From: an uncultured Armatimonadota bacterium
Lineage (GTDB): Bacteria; Armatimonadota; Fimbriimonadia; Fimbriimonadales; Fimbriimonadaceae
Assembly (NCBI GenBank): GCA_903833215.1
Contig: CAILEM010000048.1
Location: forward strand, 1 to 64,000
DNA length: 64,000 nt
Direction of reading: 5' to 3'
The position numbers and the translations under genes are program-made. Shown here one piece after another: positions 25,205-34,544 of the stretch. How positions within the stretch are numbered: position 1 is the first letter of the stretch; each line of letters begins with the position of its first letter. A model generated the notes under the pieces. It searched no databases. It saw nothing but the letters and a program-made list of their open reading frames with translations, and had not been told where the DNA came from.

Positions 25205-26376
25205 GAAACTGGCAAGCATGGGCTCTGCTAGTGTTGATGCTTCTTAGTCTCTCGGTATCGACTCAGGCGCAACACCGTTCGAGTCGTCGGCATTCTACTC
25301 GCGGATCCAAGTCAGCTGGCCAGCTGAAGAAGGACCTTGAAAACCTTCGACTCCAAAAGGAGCGGCTGCGCCTGCAGTTGAGGCAAACCAAGCATCAAAC
25401 CCATGCCGTGTTAGGAGACATCTACACGGTTGACGCCCAGCTGGAGCAAGTTCAAGACCAACTTGATCACACGACGACTCGACTTGGTGAAAGCCGGGAA
25501 GAGCAAAAGCGGTTGGTTGTTGAGTTGAAGGAAGCGACGGCCAAACTCGACGAAACGAGAGAGCAAGTCCGCAAACGACTTCGGCACATGTACGTCCACG
25601 GGAATGCTTCCTCCATCTCGGCACTGGTTGGGACCAAGAGTGTTGGGGACATCGCCGCTCGACGGTCACTGCTAAAAATGATCGCGAAGCGGGACCGCCA
25701 GCTATTCACGGATTACCAGAATCTCCGCAATCTCGTCGCCTCTCGGAAAAAGCGGCAAGATGACCTCGTTGTGCGTATCGGCGGACTCGTGCGGCAACAG
25801 GCCAATCAGCAGGCACAACTGCAGGATAAGCGTGATGAAAAAGGCGAGGTGTTGCAGTCCCTCCGAAGTAAGCAAGGCAAGCTCACGGAGATGCTGCAAC
25901 AGTATGAATCTGACGAGCGTGATATTGCCGCCCAGATTGCGGCATTTGCGCGTCGAAAGAGGAAGCCTGGACAGAAAGAACTTCCAGCGTTTCATGGTCA
26001 CTTCGAAAGACCCGTCCCAGGGGCGGTGACGAGTGGCTATGGGATGCGATATCACCCAGTGCTTCACATCAGTCGCATTCATGCTGGCGTCGATTTCCAC
26101 GCTGGGTCGGGGACGCCAATCCATGCTGGTGCCGACGGCGAAGTCATCTCCGCGAGATACTCGACAAGCTTTGGCAATGTCGTGCTCATCTACCACGGAG
26201 GTGGTATTTCAACGCTCTATGCGCACTGCTCGCGATTCATGGTCAGCAGTGGGCAAACCGTTCATCGAGGCCAAGTCATTGCCCTATCTGGCGCCACGGG
26301 ATTGGTCGCTGGACCCCACCTCCATTTTGAAGTGCACGTCAACAACCATGCCGTCAATCCGGCTGGCTGGTTCTAG
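25201..26376 (+). CDS. envC: Murein hydrolase activator, EnvC-like coiled coil with LytM (M23) domain
   Basis: The protein has 391 residues. A signal peptide (AWALLVLMLLSLSVSTQAQ) is followed by a long coiled coil (about residues 40-250; repeated L/Q/K/E heptads) and a C-terminal M23 domain (ERPVPGAVTSGYGMRYHPVL, IHAGVDFHAGSGTPIHAGAD, LIYHGGGISTLYAHCS, GPHLHFEVHVNNHAVNP). The zinc ligands appear present (HAGVD, HLH), so it may be an active endopeptidase, unlike E. coli EnvC. It would be held by the FtsX extracytoplasmic loop. Its place directly after ftsEX supports this. Confidence 0.9.
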   Translation: MRNWQAWALLVLMLLSLSVSTQAQHRSSRRHSTRGSKSAGQLKKDLENLRLQKERLRLQLRQTKHQTHAVLGDIYTVDAQLEQVQDQLDHTTTRLGESREEQKRLVVELKEATAKLDETREQVRKRLRHMYVHGNASSISALVGTKSVGDIAARRSLLKMIAKRDRQLFTDYQNLRNLVASRKKRQDDLVVRIGGLVRQQANQQAQLQDKRDEKGEVLQSLRSKQGKLTEMLQQYESDERDIAAQIAAFARRKRKPGQKELPAFHGHFERPVPGAVTSGYGMRYHPVLHISRIHAGVDFHAGSGTPIHAGADGEVISARYSTSFGNVVLIYHGGGISTLYAHCSRFMVSSGQTVHRGQVIALSGATGLVAGPHLHFEVHVNNHAVNPAGWF

Positions 26377-26465
26377 CGCGGATGCTCAGTGTGTCATCTG
26401 TTTATAGGACGCTGGACTGTGGACAAGCGGGGAATCCGTGTTAGCTCGTAGAATCAAAGAGCAAC

Positions 26466-27395
26466 ATGAAAGCACTCAGATTTCATCAATATGGAGGTCC
26501 AGAGGTTCTTCGCTTTGACGAAGATGCTCCGGTACCGGAACCTGGTGATGGGCAGGTTCAAGTAAAGGTTTCCGGCGCTGGAGTCAACCCAGTCGACTGG
26601 AAATTACGACAAGGATATTTAGAGGGATTTTTCCCGTTGGAACTTCCGGCCACTGTTGCCTGGGAATTCTCAGGAACCATTTCAAAGCTTGGTCCTGGAG
26701 TTACTCAGTTTGCTGTCGGTGATGAAGTCTACGGTCACTCTCACTACGGAACCACGGCCGAGTACACCGTCGCGTCGGTTGAAGGCGTTGCGCTCAAGCC
26801 ATTCAGCATGGATTTACCGGACGCGGCCGCAATCCCGTTAGCATGTTCCACCGCATATCAAGCTCTCTTTGATGTCGCAAATCTTCATGCCGGTCAGCGG
26901 GTGTTCATCCAAGCAGCGGCAGGAGGAGTCGGAACCTATGCTATTCAGCTTGCGAAATGGGCTGGAGCCTACGTTATCGGCACGGCCTCTGCAAAGAACC
27001 ACCACCTGCTGAAGGAACTCGGATGCGACGAAGTCATCGACTATCGTACAACGGCATACGAGACGGTGGTTAAGGACGTCGATGTCGTTTTGGAGTCGGT
27101 GGGTGGCGACGAGAATATGGCGAAGTCGCTCTCCATTCTCAAGCCAGGGGGAATCCTGGTGTCGATCAGTTCTCCAGAGCCAACCGAAGCTGCCGAGGCC
27201 CAAGGCAAGCGCGCGGCATATCTGTTTATGAAGCAGAATTCTGCCCAATTAACGATCATCGCTAACCTCGTTCAGGATCTCAAAATTCGTCCCGTCATCG
27301 ATGCTGTCGTGCCGTATCGAGAGGCAATCGATGCGCAGAACGAGTGCCAAGCCGGTCACGTGGTTGGAAAGCTCGTTGTCGACGTTCGAAGATAA
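26466..27395 (+). CDS. Zinc-free MDR-family NADP-dependent oxidoreductase
   Basis: This 309-residue enzyme is quinone-reductase-like: MKALRFHQYGGPEVLRFDED, GVNPVDWKLRQGYLEG, AWEFSGTISKLGPGV, a cofactor-binding VFIQAAAGGVGTYAIQLAKW, GTASAKNHHLLKELG and VVLESVGGDENM. The structural zinc cysteines of classical alcohol dehydrogenases are missing. It most likely reduces quinones or enones. It stands alone, ends just before a strong bidirectional terminator, and has no evident regulator nearby. Confidence 0.85.
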   Translation: MKALRFHQYGGPEVLRFDEDAPVPEPGDGQVQVKVSGAGVNPVDWKLRQGYLEGFFPLELPATVAWEFSGTISKLGPGVTQFAVGDEVYGHSHYGTTAEYTVASVEGVALKPFSMDLPDAAAIPLACSTAYQALFDVANLHAGQRVFIQAAAGGVGTYAIQLAKWAGAYVIGTASAKNHHLLKELGCDEVIDYRTTAYETVVKDVDVVLESVGGDENMAKSLSILKPGGILVSISSPEPTEAAEAQGKRAAYLFMKQNSAQLTIIANLVQDLKIRPVIDAVVPYREAIDAQNECQAGHVVGKLVVDVRR

Positions 27396-27423
27396 GTGGA
27401 TTGACCTGTCAAAAATGAAAAAA

Positions 27424-27455
27424 GCCCCGGTTACCCGGGGCAAGTTTATTATTTT
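27424..27455. terminator. Strong terminator hairpin
   Basis: GCCCCGG (27424-27430), loop TTAC and CCGGGGC (27435-27441) form a GC-rich stem. It is followed by AAGTTTATTATTTTA and preceded by AAAAATGAAAAAA, so it could work in both directions. It closes the MDR gene. The remaining bases up to the MOSC start hold no recognised element. Confidence 0.85.
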
Positions 27456-27626
27456 ATGATGTCAAATGGCCTGCATCGGGGTGAGGGGTATGAGGGTCCC
27501 GTGCATTCCAATTCTTTTGACTCCGATTCTGGGCAAATGTCACAGAAATCCTTGCGGCTCTGAGCGCAATAAACGTAGGGAGCGTTCAGTGTCGCAGTCA
27601 TGCAATTAAGCAATAATCAGAGCCTC

Positions 27627-28421
27627 ATGTCTGATGTGGTTGTCTCCAGCCTCTTCGTCTATCCGATCAAATCCTTTGGTGGCGTGCCCCTAGACCGTTC
27701 CAACGTTGGGAAGCGTGGCCTAGATTTTGATCGCAGATGGATGTTGGTCGATGCAGACGGGCAATTCATGACTCAGCGAACGGATACACGCCTTGCCCTA
27801 TTCCGGATCACCATCGAAGAGGATGGACTTAGGGTTCGTACACCATCCGGACACGAAACCCTCGTACCGTTTGACCCAAGCGGCGATCCCGTATCGGTAC
27901 GCGTGTGGAAAGATACGTGTGAGGCAATCCAGGTGTCAACCGAAGTGGATGCCTGGTTCTCGAAGGGGCTTCACCAAAAGTGTTCGTTGGTTTATATGCC
28001 TGAAACGACGCTGAGGCCCACTCATCCGAATTTCACCGAGCCTGGTGATGTCGTCGGATTTGCGGATGCCTTCCCGGTTCTGGTTGTGAGCGAAGCCTCG
28101 CTCGAAAACCTAAACGGCAAGCTACAAGTCCCTCTGCCGATCAATCGGTTTCGACCAAATATCGTTGTGAAGGGCTGGGAGCCGCACCAAGAGGACACCT
28201 TTTCGCGACTGCAGGTTGGGGATTTACCTTTGCGGTTCGCGAAGAACTGTGGTCGCTGCTCCGTCACCACAACAGATCAGGACACAGGGGTGGTTGGAAC
28301 CGAGCCACTTCGAACATTGGCATCCTATCGCCTGAACGGTCAGGCAGTTGAGTTCGGGGCTTACTATGTTCCGGAAGCAACAGCTCAAATCGCCGTTGGC
28401 GATGTCGTTCTGGTTCCGTAA
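27627..28421 (+). CDS. MOSC-domain protein (YcbX-like)
   Basis: This 264-residue protein has an N-terminal MOSC_N beta-barrel (VVSSLFVYPIKSFGGVPLDR, GLDFDRRWMLVDADGQFMTQ) followed by a MOSC domain (DAFPVLVVSEASLENLN, INRFRPNIVVKGWEPHQEDT, FAKNCGRCSVTTTDQDTG). The NCGRC cysteine is the position of the catalytic or Mo-binding Cys in mARC and YcbX. A molybdenum-cofactor-dependent reductase of N-hydroxylated compounds is therefore likely. ATG 27627 was chosen because the fold starts there; an ATG nine codons upstream is possible. Confidence 0.85.
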   Translation: MSDVVVSSLFVYPIKSFGGVPLDRSNVGKRGLDFDRRWMLVDADGQFMTQRTDTRLALFRITIEEDGLRVRTPSGHETLVPFDPSGDPVSVRVWKDTCEAIQVSTEVDAWFSKGLHQKCSLVYMPETTLRPTHPNFTEPGDVVGFADAFPVLVVSEASLENLNGKLQVPLPINRFRPNIVVKGWEPHQEDTFSRLQVGDLPLRFAKNCGRCSVTTTDQDTGVVGTEPLRTLASYRLNGQAVEFGAYYVPEATAQIAVGDVVLVP

Positions 28422-28458
28422 GGCCAATAGGTTCCTCAAGGAGAGGAATCTATTGGCC
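28422..28458. terminator. Hairpin between convergent MOSC and secA genes
   Basis: A 16-bp stem with one G-T pair (GGCCAATAGGTTCCTC at 28422-28437 against 28443-28458) lies between the two facing stops. There is no clear T-tract, but the stem length and position make it a likely shared terminator. Confidence 0.6.
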
Positions 28459-28468
28459 CTACGGATTA

Positions 28469-31400
28469 TTAGATAACGCCTTCTTGACGTAGGGTCGGAT
28501 AGTGGCAGGCCTTGAACTTCTTGCCACTGCCGCAAGGGCAGACGTCATTACGTCCAACGCGCTTCCAATCGACGTTGCCGAGGGCAACCGGTGATAGCGG
28601 CGTTGGAGCGGCCTCTGTGGGCACTCCGTGCTGTTCCTGCAGTTCCGGTGGCAGGTCGTCCATGTTAAACATCAACGGCGTGGAATCCTGCTCTTCGGCG
28701 TACTGCTCGATCTCTTGCTGCTGCTTTGCCTGAAGGTGGAAGATCATTCGCGAGGCTTGATCGCGGATGTTCTTGAGGGTTGTCTGGAACGTGTTGTACG
28801 TTTCCTTCTTGTACGCGATGAGCGGGTCTGTTTGACCGTAGCCGCGAAGGCCGATGCCTTCTCGGATGTATTCGATGGTCTGCAAGTGCTCCATCCATCG
28901 ATCGTTGACCGCTCTGAGAAGAACATGCTTTTCGAGGAGCTTCATCGTGTCACCGGACTCAATGGTCTTTGCCTCGTAGGCTTGGTCTGCAACCGACTGC
29001 AAGAATTTGATGAGTTCGGGCCCGGGCTTATAGGCCTCAAGCTCGGATATCGTCGCGTAGTCCACGAGCGGGAAGACCTCGTTGAGATCTTCGTACAGAA
29101 CGGAGTGGTCGTAGACTCTGGTTCCGTCTTCTTCCACCATCCAAGCGTTGTCGACGACTTCGACGATCAGGTCTCGGATGTAGGTCCTTAATTCAAGCTG
29201 AGTGTCCTTACCGAGAAGGATCTCTCTTCGCAAGCCATAAATGTGCTCACGCTGAGCATTCAAAACGTCGTCGTATTCAAGAACGTTCTTTCTTGCTTCG
29301 AAGAAGTGGTTCTCGATTCGCTCCTGTGTCTTCTGGATCATTCGGCTGAGGAATCCAGCGGTCACCTCTTCCATCGGTGGCCACATCTTCAGGACCGGAT
29401 TCTCCATCATGTTCGCGTTGAAGATCGTCCATAGCTGGTCCTCAAGTGCGACGAAGAATCGGCTTTCGCCGGGGTCACCCTGTCGACCGGCACGTCCACG
29501 AAGCTGGTTATCAATACGTCGGCTTTCGTGTCGTTCGGTTCCAAGGATGAACATTCCACCAAGTGCGCGGACCTCTTCGGCTCGCTCACGTCGCTCTTGG
29601 TCATCAAGAGGAAGCGGAGGCGCTGCTCGCTCCTTTCCACCGCGACGGTAGCTGACAAAAGTGTCGCCATAGGCGTCCAATGAGCCTTCATGGTGGTCGG
29701 CATCCTCGTCACCGCGCGCCATCTTAACGATGTCGTCTTCCACACGTCCGCCGAGGAGAATATCGACACCTCGTCCGGCCATGTTCGTGGCGATGGTTAC
29801 CTGACCCTTTCGTCCCGCTTCGGCGATGATGACGGCTTCCTGCTCATGGAACTTGGCGTTCAAAACGTTGTGGGGGATACCGTGCTTGAGCGCCTCCTCA
29901 AGATTCTCGAGGTCGTCTTTCTTGAGCTTCCACTCGGTGATGCACCACTCCATCCAGTCACCACGCAGTACGTCGCCAGTGAGCCCGATTTTGCTCAAAA
30001 GGCTTGATACGGCCTGGCGGTCCATATCCTGAAGGTCGGTGTTATAGAGCCTGAGGGCTTCGTCTTTGTTATCGCCCTTGAGGTCTTTCTTGATCTCAAG
30101 TCGATCCTTGAGCCGCTGTGAAATGACGAGCCGCTGGAGCAGGTCTGCGCTCAATCGTGAAGAAACTTTCTCCGACATTTCAATCGAACGCGTTCCAACC
30201 AAAACTGGCTGCTGCTTCGTGAAGAGCCTGAGGATTTCCCAACCGATGCCACGGAACTTTGCCTCAAGCGTCTTGTAAATGATGTCGGGCTGGTCGACAC
30301 GAACCATTGGACGGTGGGTCGGTACCGACACAACGTCAAGACCGTAGATCTTGCGGAATTCGTCTTCTTCTGTCTTGGCGGTACCGGTCATACCAGCGAG
30401 CTTGTTATAAAGGCGGAACAGGTTTTGGAACGTGATGGTCGCGATTGTTTGGCTCTCACGTTGAACCGCAACTCGTTCCTTCGCTTCAAGTGCCTGGTGG
30501 AGTCCATCACCATAGCGGCGACCAAACATCATGCGTCCAGTGTTTTCGTCGACAATAACGACTTCGCCACTTCGGACGACGTAGTCGATGTCCTTGTCGA
30601 AAAGCGCATACGCCTTGACCGCAGCATTTACGTGGTGGAAAAGCTTCGGGTCAGCGGCAATATTGTCGATCCCGAGCAGTTCCTCAAGAAAGTCCATGCC
30701 TTCCTCGGTAAGGGAAGCGGAGTGGTTTTTCTTGTCGGACGTCCAGTGGACTTCTTTCTCAAGCTTGCGGACAACCTCATCGACGACTTTGTACACCGAC
30801 GTGTCTTCCATCGAAGGTCCGGAGATGATATGCGGTGTTCTCGCCTCGTCGATAAGAATCGAGTCGACTTCGTCAATCATCGCGTAGTTCAGCTCGCGCA
30901 TGACAAGGTCAGTCTCGTCGAACGCCATGTTGTCGCGCAGGTAGTCAAAACCGAACTCGTGGTTGGTTCCGTAGGTGATATCGCAACCGTAAGCTTCTCG
31001 CCGTGTACATGGCACGAGGTTCATGTAGCGCGGATCTTCGTGCTCAGCTCCTGGTTGGTAATAGTAAGAGCCGCCAAGCTCGTCAGAGTCGGGGGACTGC
31101 CCTTGAATGATGCCGACGCTCAGGCCCATCGTGTGGTAGATCGGACCCATCCAAACCGCGTCACGTCGAGCAAGGTAGTCGTTAACGGTAACGAGGTGCG
31201 CGCCCCTGCCGGAGAGTGCATTGAGGATGATCGGCGCGACGGCGACTAGGGTCTTACCTTCACCGGTCTTCATCTCAGAGATACGGCCCTGATGAAGAAC
31301 GGCGCCTCCAGTCAACTGTACGTCGAACAAGCGCATACCCATGGTTCGCTTGCCGACTTCGCGTACGACGGCAAAGACTTCCACGAGCAAAGAGTCAAGG

Positions 31401-31567
31401 TTTGCCCCACCCTTGGCGCGCTCACGGAGTTCACCGGCTTTTGCGAGTAGTTGGTCGTCAGACCAAGAAGAAATCTGTGGTTCGAGAGCGTTGATCTGTT
31501 CGACGATCGGGAGCAGTGCCTCGACGTCCTTCTTGCTGGTGTCAAAAAGTTTTCTTAAAAAATTCAC
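28469..31567 (-). CDS. secA: Preprotein translocase ATPase SecA
   Basis: This 1032-residue motor drives Sec-dependent export. NBD1 has the Walker A EMKTGEGKTLVAVAP and DEVDSILIDEARTP; NBD2 has ATNMAGRGVDILLGG and QLRGRAGRQGDPGESRF. The preprotein-crosslinking and helical-scaffold regions follow, with a linker ending in the zinc-binding tail GRNDVCPCGSGKKFKACHY. It is longer than E. coli SecA because of insertions around HEGSLDAYGDTFVSYRRGGK and near LKDRLEIKKDLKGDNKDEAL. ATG 31567. A possible small exported-protein gene lies upstream on the same strand. Confidence 0.95.
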   Translation of the reverse strand: MNFLRKLFDTSKKDVEALLPIVEQINALEPQISSWSDDQLLAKAGELRERAKGGANLDSLLVEVFAVVREVGKRTMGMRLFDVQLTGGAVLHQGRISEMKTGEGKTLVAVAPIILNALSGRGAHLVTVNDYLARRDAVWMGPIYHTMGLSVGIIQGQSPDSDELGGSYYYQPGAEHEDPRYMNLVPCTRREAYGCDITYGTNHEFGFDYLRDNMAFDETDLVMRELNYAMIDEVDSILIDEARTPHIISGPSMEDTSVYKVVDEVVRKLEKEVHWTSDKKNHSASLTEEGMDFLEELLGIDNIAADPKLFHHVNAAVKAYALFDKDIDYVVRSGEVVIVDENTGRMMFGRRYGDGLHQALEAKERVAVQRESQTIATITFQNLFRLYNKLAGMTGTAKTEEDEFRKIYGLDVVSVPTHRPMVRVDQPDIIYKTLEAKFRGIGWEILRLFTKQQPVLVGTRSIEMSEKVSSRLSADLLQRLVISQRLKDRLEIKKDLKGDNKDEALRLYNTDLQDMDRQAVSSLLSKIGLTGDVLRGDWMEWCITEWKLKKDDLENLEEALKHGIPHNVLNAKFHEQEAVIIAEAGRKGQVTIATNMAGRGVDILLGGRVEDDIVKMARGDEDADHHEGSLDAYGDTFVSYRRGGKERAAPPLPLDDQERRERAEEVRALGGMFILGTERHESRRIDNQLRGRAGRQGDPGESRFFVALEDQLWTIFNANMMENPVLKMWPPMEEVTAGFLSRMIQKTQERIENHFFEARKNVLEYDDVLNAQREHIYGLRREILLGKDTQLELRTYIRDLIVEVVDNAWMVEEDGTRVYDHSVLYEDLNEVFPLVDYATISELEAYKPGPELIKFLQSVADQAYEAKTIESGDTMKLLEKHVLLRAVNDRWMEHLQTIEYIREGIGLRGYGQTDPLIAYKKETYNTFQTTLKNIRDQASRMIFHLQAKQQQEIEQYAEEQDSTPLMFNMDDLPPELQEQHGVPTEAAPTPLSPVALGNVDWKRVGRNDVCPCGSGKKFKACHYPTLRQEGVI

Positions 31568-31635
31568 GATGTTGCCTTGTGGGAAATTGGAAAGGCGGGC
31601 ATGTTAAGTCCGCAGGACGACCAAAAGCGGAGGCG

Positions 31636-32016
31636 TCAGAAGCTGACGCAGATCGCCTTTGGACCGTCTCGAGTGCGCTGATTGAGCGCAAAGCCTTCCT
31701 CGGGTGGAGGCGAATATCCAGTCGGGAACACCCGCACGTTTTCGGGATCTTCGCTGACAACAGTCCCACGAGAAGGTTCTTCTTCACACCACAGGAATGA
31801 AAGAAGCGCGTGTGAAAGCTGTGATGCCGCCCCTGATGCTATCAGGGTTGCTAATGCTTGCTCTTGCCGCTCGGAAAGCTGCGCACCGCCAGGTTGAGCC
31901 ATCTGACGATGGATCACTTCGAGTGCAGCCGGTAACCTGCCTTCTACTGCAAGCCGCTCGAAGTTCGAGGGCCCTTGGAGGAGCATCAGTATGAGGGCTG
32001 GGAGGAGCGGGAGCAT
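31636..32016 (-). CDS. Hypothetical small exported protein upstream of secA
   Basis: The open frame encodes 126 residues beginning MLPLLPALILMLLQGPSNFE, a short signal-peptide-like hydrophobic stretch, then a helical segment (AALEVIHRQMAQPGG, LSERQEQALATLIASGAASQ, LSHALLSFLWCEEE) and a Pro-rich tail. I recognise no family. It lies 68 bases from secA on the same strand and would share a transcript. Coding status is likely because the helical middle has amphipathic regularity, but it is not proven. Confidence 0.45.
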   Translation of the reverse strand: MLPLLPALILMLLQGPSNFERLAVEGRLPAALEVIHRQMAQPGGAQLSERQEQALATLIASGAASQLSHALLSFLWCEEEPSRGTVVSEDPENVRVFPTGYSPPPEEGFALNQRTRDGPKAICVSF

Positions 32017-32213
32017 TCAGAATTTAGTCAACTTCGATTATAGACGCTCGCCTATACCGGATCATCGTTCTACGGGTTTCGTACGCCATTAATTACGTCG
32101 CACGAATGTCCGTTGAACTCTCGTCCAGAACGTGTTGACGAATTCGCTGGGGGCTCACATGCCTTGAATTTGCTGCACACCAACATGGGCTTGAGCCATG
32201 CTTACTACAGGAT

Positions 32214-33953
32214 ATGAATTTATACAGACTGTCGGTTATCATTGCCGCTTTGGGGGTACTCGCTTCCACGCCCGCTATCCTTTTGGGTCATGGGATAACG
32301 GCAAGGACACCGCTGACTCTTCCTGCTCCGAAAGGGGAATCGGTTGATGCTTTGCTTTACTCAACGATGCCCTCAACGCGGGAACATCGGCCTGAGATGG
32401 TCCTTGATGGTGATCAAACCACGTCCTTTCAATCCACGGCGGGAATGAGTGATGGCGACGACTTTCTTGTTCTACTATCTCGACCGATTCCTGTGCAATC
32501 GCTCACAGTGACAACGGGAGATGCCGAGAACCACGACCTGTTAGGCAATGCCTTGCTTGAGACGTCGACCGATGGAATCGCGTTCAAGAAGGTGTCCTCC
32601 TTCGATTCACACGGAGTCGCGGCGGCACAAATGTTTAACAAGCCGGTCATGGCGATTCGAATTCGGCTAGAAGCTCGTCGCGGTGCGCCAAAGTTGATCA
32701 TCCGGGAAATCTCGATCAAGTCGAAAGTTGCCATATCTCATGTGCTTTATGGTCCTGGTCGAGGGTTCGTGGATGTGAGCCAAGCGCCTGACCTGAAGGG
32801 ATGGGCTGACACTGCTGAGAAGCAGATGGAATCGTTCTGGGCTGACACCGCCGCGATGCTGTACTCCTTCGGCCTGATTACTCCGAACGCTGTTAATGTC
32901 ATTTACACAACGGGGCCTGGAGTGACTGGCGTTGCTGCTACGGGTGGTGGCGTGATGACAGTCAACACCAAATGGTGCCGAGCCCACCCTGACGACACTG
33001 GACTGGCGGTACACGAGATGGCCCATGTCGTGCAGTCGATCAACGCCGCTGCCCCCGGCTGGCTCGTCGAAGGAACCGCAGACTACATCCGTTGGGTGAA
33101 ATTTGAACCAGAGCATTTCACCCCAAGAATCAACGTCGAAAAATCCACTTACCACGACGCCTACCGTACGAGCGCTACGTTTCTTGCATGGTGTGCCCTT
33201 AATTACGATGAACTGATCGTAACGAAATTGAACGATGCCGCACGCGCAGGCACCTATAAGAACGACCTATTTCGGAAATACTGCGGTAAGGACGTCGACA
33301 CGTTATGGGCTGAGTTCATCGCTGCCTACAAGGCAGATCCAACCCACCTGTTGCAGACTCCGACTTCGCCTGCCATGATGCCTCGCAACTTGCCTCAAGT
33401 TCAGGCTGGAACAAGTGAATCGGTCGATCTCTCTCGGCTGTTTAATTTGGTGGGGATTGTCGCCGACGGATCTAAGTTTGCTGGCGATGGTGGTTTTGAT
33501 GCCGAAGGATCTGCGTTTTCAGCAACTGTGCTGGGCGGCTACGCGAGTTCCAGGGACGTTCGCTTCAAATTCGGAAAGGCAGGCACTGCAAACGTGCTCG
33601 CATGCGCAGGAAATACAATTGCGGTCACCGGAACCGGCCTCAAATCCTTTTGGCTGTTGGCCTCTTCGATCGAAGGATCACACAAAGATCAGGAGATCAC
33701 AGTAACGTACACCGACGGGTCGGTCGTCCACTTCGCTCAGAATTTCAGCGACTGGTACGTGCCTGAGAAGTTCCCTGGTGAGAGCCGAGCCATTCGTACC
33801 GACTACAGGAATATCTCTGATGGCGGAAAAGACACCCGGCCTTTCTTCGTGTACAGCTACGGCTATCCACTGGATCCTTCGAAGACGTTGAAGAGTGTAA
33901 CGTTGCCGAACGATCCGCAGATCCGGGTCTTAGCAATTTCGACCGCGAAGTAG
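32214..33953 (+). CDS. Secreted basic secretory protein (BSP)-family metallopeptidase with discoidin-like domain
   Basis: The protein has 579 residues. A signal peptide (LSVIIAALGVLASTPAILLG) precedes a beta-rich F5/8-type domain (about residues 50-175; MVLDGDQTTSFQSTAG, TVTTGDAENHDLLGNALLET). The BSP domain (about residues 185-385) holds GLAVHEMAHVVQSINAAAPG, an HExxH zinc motif, followed by WLVEGTADYIRW, the gluzincin-type second site typical of plant-like BSP proteins. A C-terminal beta domain (FNLVGIVADGSKFAGDGGFD) resembles the NPCBM or fucosidase-associated kind. A cell-wall or extracellular protein substrate is likely; none is known. Confidence 0.8.
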   Translation: MNLYRLSVIIAALGVLASTPAILLGHGITARTPLTLPAPKGESVDALLYSTMPSTREHRPEMVLDGDQTTSFQSTAGMSDGDDFLVLLSRPIPVQSLTVTTGDAENHDLLGNALLETSTDGIAFKKVSSFDSHGVAAAQMFNKPVMAIRIRLEARRGAPKLIIREISIKSKVAISHVLYGPGRGFVDVSQAPDLKGWADTAEKQMESFWADTAAMLYSFGLITPNAVNVIYTTGPGVTGVAATGGGVMTVNTKWCRAHPDDTGLAVHEMAHVVQSINAAAPGWLVEGTADYIRWVKFEPEHFTPRINVEKSTYHDAYRTSATFLAWCALNYDELIVTKLNDAARAGTYKNDLFRKYCGKDVDTLWAEFIAAYKADPTHLLQTPTSPAMMPRNLPQVQAGTSESVDLSRLFNLVGIVADGSKFAGDGGFDAEGSAFSATVLGGYASSRDVRFKFGKAGTANVLACAGNTIAVTGTGLKSFWLLASSIEGSHKDQEITVTYTDGSVVHFAQNFSDWYVPEKFPGESRAIRTDYRNISDGGKDTRPFFVYSYGYPLDPSKTLKSVTLPNDPQIRVLAISTAK

Positions 33954-33970
33954 TTTGAATTTCGGGCAGA

Positions 33971-34300
33971 TTAGTGTTCTTCGACGTTGACCTTGATGCC
34001 GCGCGCCTGCGTGTAAAGGGAGATTCCACGGTTGGCAATCCATGAGCCAACGATGCCCATGACGAGCAGTAGCAGGATTCGAATCATCACGCCAAAGAGC
34101 GAAGTCAAGCCAGCGTTAAGGTCGATTTTCTTGGCACCTTCGAATCCCAAGGTCTTCGCTGGCGGCGTGTTGAACATTTCATAGGCAAGTTTGAAGACGA
34201 GCACCAATAACGCGACGCCGCCCAAAAAAGCGACGATGCCTATCAACGATCCGAAGAAATCGCGATGGGTTCGCACCGTTGTTGGAGGATTAGAACTCAT
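33971..34300 (-). CDS. Small two-helix membrane protein
   Basis: These 109 residues include two hydrophobic segments (FFGSLIGIVAFLGGVALLVLV and MIRILLLLVMGIVGSWIANR) separated by a short soluble loop (NTPPAKTLGFEGAKKID). No catalytic motif is visible and I do not recognise a named family. ATG 34300. It is convergent with the BSP gene. The bases from 34301 to 34544 hold no gene that I can support. Confidence 0.6.
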   Translation of the reverse strand: MSSNPPTTVRTHRDFFGSLIGIVAFLGGVALLVLVFKLAYEMFNTPPAKTLGFEGAKKIDLNAGLTSLFGVMIRILLLLVMGIVGSWIANRGISLYTQARGIKVNVEEH

Positions 34301-34544
34301 TGGTGTTGATGCTTCCTTGATTTCAGCTTTGAATCTACCTTTGACTGACGGGTTCCTTGAAACCGAGAAAATGTTGACTCAGGGTAGCCAAAGCTACCTC
34401 GCACGTCGCTGCCTTTCAAACATAGTGGCTGAAAAACGGTTTTCCGCGCACCTTTCGCTGAAATAGACGCCGATGAATGAGTCTTTGATTGCATTTGACT
34501 CATCGATACTGAGCAAGTTCTCAGTGGGGCGGTAAAACACGAGG

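Noticed and set aside
30314-31249. Long open frame antisense to secA
   Set aside because: It is a shadow of the conserved secA reading frame, with no motifs.
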